From contig JAGDZK010000002.1 of assembly GCA_049115935.1 (NCBI GenBank), forward strand, positions 1 to 45,264: 45,264 bases of DNA. The letters are read 5' to 3'. The translations under genes were made by a program, and so were the position numbers. The notes below the pieces were generated by a model, which was not told the DNA's origin, made no database searches, and saw only the letters and a list, made by a program, of their open reading frames with translations. The stretch is from Bermanella sp049115935 (GTDB lineage: Bacteria > Pseudomonadota > Gammaproteobacteria > Pseudomonadales > Oceanobacteraceae). Below are positions 42,235 to 45,264 of this stretch, one piece after another. Position 1 is the stretch's first letter; every line of letters starts with the position of its first letter.

Positions 42235-42618
42235 ACACGCGGGTTCGTACGATTTAGATTTAATTACACCCTTGTACGAACTCGCACCCGCAAGTGAATC
42301 AGTTAACGCTATATCAGTCATTATTACCAAGCAATAAAGGTTAACTTTAGAACCTCCACAGCCTAACTAGTAATTAGTATTATTCACCCGCGGGTGCGGG
42401 TTCCTACAACTTATAATTAGCCTACAATCACTGTACGAACTCGCACCTGCGAGTGAATCAGTTAGTGCTATATCAGTTATTATTACCAAGCAATGAATCT
42501 ATACCTTAGAAAGCTGCACCGCCTAACCACCAATTAGTATTATTCACCCGCGGGTGCGGGTTCCTACAATTTAGATTCAATCACAATCACTGTACGAACT
42601 CGCACCCGCGAGTGAATC
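42235..42618. repeat. REP-like tandem array, class C, right of the RAYT gene (160-bp period)
   Basis: Forward cores start at 42235 (partial), 42382 and 42542, and inverted partners at 42270, 42428 and 42587. Forward copies are exactly 160 nt apart at 42381 and 42541. Each unit is a forward/inverted pair with a loop of about 20-25 nt plus a conserved linker (TATCAGTTATTATTACCAAG). It fills the gap between the RAYT gene and mrp. No gene is seen. Confidence 0.87.
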
Positions 42619-42649
42619 ACCTGTCATTATTTAAACAATCTCAAAACAA

Positions 42650-43735
42650 TCAATCGTCTGAGATTTGAATATCCGGCACCACTTCATTGCTAAGCTGACT
42701 TAATGCTGCTGCCATATTACGTGCCACATTGCGATACATCACCGACACTTCAGAATCAGGATCAGCCGCAACCACAGGCAAACCATTATCCGACTGTTCA
42801 CGAATGTATTTTGATAGTGGCAGCGATCCTAATAACTGGGTGTTAAACTCTTCGGCAATTTTATCACCACCACCTTCGCCAAAAATGTGCTCAGCATGGC
42901 CGCAGTTTCCGCAAATATGCATAGACATATTTTCAACCACACCCAATACCGGAATATTAACCTTACGGAACATCTCTATGCCTTTTTTGGCATCCAGCAG
43001 CGCAATGTCTTGAGGAGTGGTCACCACAACCGATGCCGATACCGGAATTTTTTGGCTTAAAGTTAATTGGATATCCCCTGTGCCTGGTGGCATATCGATT
43101 ACTAAATAATCAAGGTCATCCCATAAGGTTTGAGTGATTAACTGTTGCAGCGCACCACTTACCATAGGGCCACGCCATACCATAGGGGTGTTTTCATTTA
43201 CCAAGTACGCCATGGACATAGACTGAATACCGCAAGCGATCACAGGCTTAAAGAATTTCTCTTGTTCGGTTTCTGGGCGCGTACCTTCTTCAACCCCCAA
43301 CAACATACCCACTGATGGGCCATAAATATCCGCATCTAACAAACCAACACGGGCGCCGTCTGCGGCCAATGCCAACGCAAGGTTAACCGAGGTAGTGGAT
43401 TTACCCACCCCACCTTTACCAGAGGCCACCGCAATGATGTTTTTTACGTTTTTAATGTTGGCCAAGTTTTCATGGGCCTTGTGAGGGGTCACCTGCCAGC
43501 TCACATTTACTTGAGACTCGTTAATGCCTTCTATGTTTTCAATGGCAAACTGCAGCATTTGTGCAATGCCGTTTTTTAAGTATTCACTTGGGTACGCCAG
43601 TTGGATATCTACCTCGGCCTTATCACCTATTACCTCAATGCGCTTAACCGCACCGGCAGTGATTAAATCCCTATTTAGATATGGGTCGTGATACCCTTTT
43701 ATTGCTTCTTCAATGGCCGCTTGAAACTGTGACAT
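42650..43735 (-). CDS. apbC: Mrp/ApbC iron-sulfur cluster carrier ATPase
   Basis: ApbC/Mrp (NBP35/Nar1-type P-loop ATPase) carries and delivers Fe-S clusters. From ATG 43735, with AGGTG just upstream, the protein has 361 residues. A DUF59 (MIP18) domain spans about 5-85 and the deviant Walker A is VASGKGGVGKSTT near 103-115. LDADIYGPSVGMLLG and LVIDMPPGTGDIQLTL mark the switch regions. The cluster-binding CxxC in ICGNCGHAEHIFG lies near 275. It diverges from metG, the classic mrp-metG neighbourhood. A GTG two codons upstream is rejected. Confidence 0.95.
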   Translation of the reverse strand: MSQFQAAIEEAIKGYHDPYLNRDLITAGAVKRIEVIGDKAEVDIQLAYPSEYLKNGIAQMLQFAIENIEGINESQVNVSWQVTPHKAHENLANIKNVKNIIAVASGKGGVGKSTTSVNLALALAADGARVGLLDADIYGPSVGMLLGVEEGTRPETEQEKFFKPVIACGIQSMSMAYLVNENTPMVWRGPMVSGALQQLITQTLWDDLDYLVIDMPPGTGDIQLTLSQKIPVSASVVVTTPQDIALLDAKKGIEMFRKVNIPVLGVVENMSMHICGNCGHAEHIFGEGGGDKIAEEFNTQLLGSLPLSKYIREQSDNGLPVVAADPDSEVSVMYRNVARNMAAALSQLSNEVVPDIQISDD

Positions 43736-43932
43736 ATACACCTACCAAAACAGTAACCTAGTAATTTGGTCGGATTTTACATTCTTAATGGGTGAAGGTC
43801 ACTTCTAACAAAGTGTGATGCACGCAACACACTGAACCAAAGCCAGCGAATCCTAGCCACTTAGCCTCGACATTCACTCACGCACTTGCATAATCTAGGG
43901 TCTGATCATCAATAACCATAAAAGGAAATACC

Positions 43933-44076
43933 ATGAAATTATGGATCGCCGTGTTAGGCGCCTATCTAGTGCTAAACGGTTTAATGGAAGTAGCGGATCT
44001 TAGCTTTAAATACGACCACCTGATCCATGGCGCGCTCTCTATTGTGGCGGGCATACTGGCCTTTACACAGAAGTAA
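43933..44076 (+). CDS. Small membrane protein (47 aa)
   Basis: A 48-codon frame starts at ATG 43933 with AAAGGAAA 7 nt upstream. The product starts MKLWIAVLGAYLVLNGLMEV (first hydrophobic helix), has a short polar turn with DLSFKYDHLIH, and ends with a second helix GALSIVAGILAFTQK. A two-helix hairpin in the inner membrane is predicted. I do not recognise a family. It lies between mrp (divergent) and metG (same strand, 170 nt away). The good ribosome site and clean helix pattern argue for a real gene. Confidence 0.72.
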   Translation: MKLWIAVLGAYLVLNGLMEVADLSFKYDHLIHGALSIVAGILAFTQK

Positions 44077-44246
44077 GCAACCGGTTGCCGCATCGAAACA
44101 TGCGGCAACACACGACTCACCCGTCCATTCAGTTTGTGACCAGCCCTGCCTGCCAAAACTCGCTCACAGCCACTACAGACTCGGCTCAAACCCTGCTATT
44201 ATGCGCCGCTATTATCTTTAACCGATTCACCCTGAGAACACAGCTT

Positions 44247-45264
44247 ATGTCTACCCGTCGGATCCTTGTAACCAGCGCCCTCCCTTATGCCAATGGCCCT
44301 ATCCACTTAGGCCATATGCTGGAATACATCCAAACCGACATCTGGGTACGTTTTCAGCAGTCCCGTGGCAACCAGTGCACCTATGTGTGTGCGGACGACG
44401 CTCACGGCACTGCCATCATGTTGCGCGCTGAAAAAATGGGTGTCACCCCTGAAGAACAAATTGCAGCAGTTCAAGCGGATCACGAAAAAGACTTTGCGGA
44501 TTTTTTAATCAAGTTCGACAACTACGGCTCGACTCATAGCGAAGAGAACCGCGAAATTTCTAGCCTGATTTACAACAAGCTATTCGAAAATGGTCACATT
44601 GCCGTACGGGGTATCAAGCAGTTATTTGACCCTGAAAAAGAAATGTTCTTGGCCGACCGCTACGTAAAAGGCGATTGCCCAAAATGTAAAACTCCCGACC
44701 AGTACGGCGACAACTGTGAAAGCTGTGGCGCAACGTACAATGCAGCGGAGCTAATCAACCCTAAGTCGGTTATGTCCGGTGCTACACCGGTTGAAAAAGA
44801 ATCGGAGCATTACTTCTTTAAATTACCTGAATTCCAAGCCTTCTTAAAAGACTGGACGCGCTCAGGCACGTTACAAAATGAAGTGGCCAACAAGCTAGCA
44901 GAATGGTTAGACAGCGGCCTACAAGAATGGGACATCAGCCGTGATGCTCCCTACTTTGGTTTTGAAATTCCAAACGCCCCAGGCAAATACTTTTACGTTT
45001 GGCTAGATGCCCCTATTGGCTACATGGCCAGCTTCAAGCAACTTTGTGATCGCACCGATCTAGAGTTTGATGATTACTGGAAGCCTGGCAACGACACCGA
45101 GGTGTATCACTTCATTGGTAAAGACATCATTAACTTCCATGCGTTGTTCTGGCCATCCATGTTACATAGCGCAGGTTTTCGTACACCAAGCGCGGTTTGG
45201 GCACACGGTTATGTGACGGTGAACGGCGCGAAGATGTCTAAATCTCGCGGCACCTTTATTAAAG
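44247..45264 (+). CDS. metG: Methionyl-tRNA synthetase (5' part, continues beyond the window)
   Basis: The first 339 or so codons are present. This class I synthetase charges tRNA-Met. It has the HIGH-type motif GPIHLGH near residues 17-23 and a zinc-knuckle insertion with CPKCKTPDQYGDNCESCGA near 145-165. The KMSKS motif (AKMSKSRG) comes just before the window edge. The start ATG 44247 gives the usual MSTRRILVTSALPYANG N-terminus. The frame is open to the last base, so the tRNA-binding and C-terminal dimerisation domains lie outside. Confidence 0.97.
   Translation, partial: MSTRRILVTSALPYANGPIHLGHMLEYIQTDIWVRFQQSRGNQCTYVCADDAHGTAIMLRAEKMGVTPEEQIAAVQADHEKDFADFLIKFDNYGSTHSEENREISSLIYNKLFENGHIAVRGIKQLFDPEKEMFLADRYVKGDCPKCKTPDQYGDNCESCGATYNAAELINPKSVMSGATPVEKESEHYFFKLPEFQAFLKDWTRSGTLQNEVANKLAEWLDSGLQEWDISRDAPYFGFEIPNAPGKYFYVWLDAPIGYMASFKQLCDRTDLEFDDYWKPGNDTEVYHFIGKDIINFHALFWPSMLHSAGFRTPSAVWAHGYVTVNGAKMSKSRGTFIK

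Noticed and set aside
44027..44221. 64-codon open frame upstream of metG
   Set aside because: Overlaps the 47-residue membrane protein in another frame, lacks a ribosome site and shows no protein-like pattern.

Overview
The window looks like the chromosome of a marine gammaproteobacterium of the Oceanospirillales/Pseudomonadales type (Bermanella, Oleispira or Marinobacter-like). This is inferred from gene order, not from a search. The supporting blocks are gacA-uvrC-pgsA followed by tRNA-Gly/Cys/Leu; tusDCBE-trpD2; purMN facing a DUF2066 / CDP-alcohol transferase / perM / hda run; arsC-wrbA-DUF2069 beside yihY; and mrp beside metG. Base composition is moderate to AT-rich.

Layout. 1-7650: tRNAs, pgsA, uvrC and gacA on the minus strand, then a protein acetyltransferase (Pat-like) divergent from a histone-deacetylase-fold hydrolase, then tRNA-Ser. 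7850-11900: a Bax-inhibitor-1 protein, the sulfur relay tusDCBE for tRNA 2-thiolation, trpD2, and tusA on the opposite strand. Between trpD2 and tusA lies an unlisted 50-codon gene preceded by a near-consensus LexA box. 12000-18050: proS, a lytic transglycosylase, a truncated haemoglobin, a CBS protein, yihY and arsC-wrbA-DUF2069. 18100-25060: a small zinc ribbon protein, a degenerate exonuclease-like protein, hda-perM-CDP-alcohol transferase-DUF2066, purMN and DUF3108.

25100-29470 is a thiamine salvage operon. A TPP riboswitch precedes a TonB-dependent receptor, a small thiamine-binding (YkoF-type) protein, a PnuT-like permease and a thiamine kinase-like phosphotransferase. 29470-31220 is a hipBA toxin-antitoxin pair with a large inverted-repeat operator.

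31250-42620 is the accessory part. It holds two classes of REP-like palindromic repeats arranged as tandem units of about 160 bp, and a RAYT (REP-associated Y1 transposase) gene sits inside the second array with no obvious start codon. Between them are an RND/MMPL transporter, a DUF4437 cupin, a VOC protein with a WYL regulator, and a probable two-cassette integron fragment (attC-like sites, no integrase seen). The cassettes carry a PD-(D/E)xK-like protein and a 67-residue protein. Housekeeping genes dcd and tmcA are interspersed. The window closes with mrp (apbC), a 47-residue membrane protein and the 5' part of metG.

The observations most worth follow-up are the putative SOS-controlled small protein at 10962-11155, the integron-cassette fragment at 36830-38005, the thiamine salvage operon, and the REP/RAYT array.
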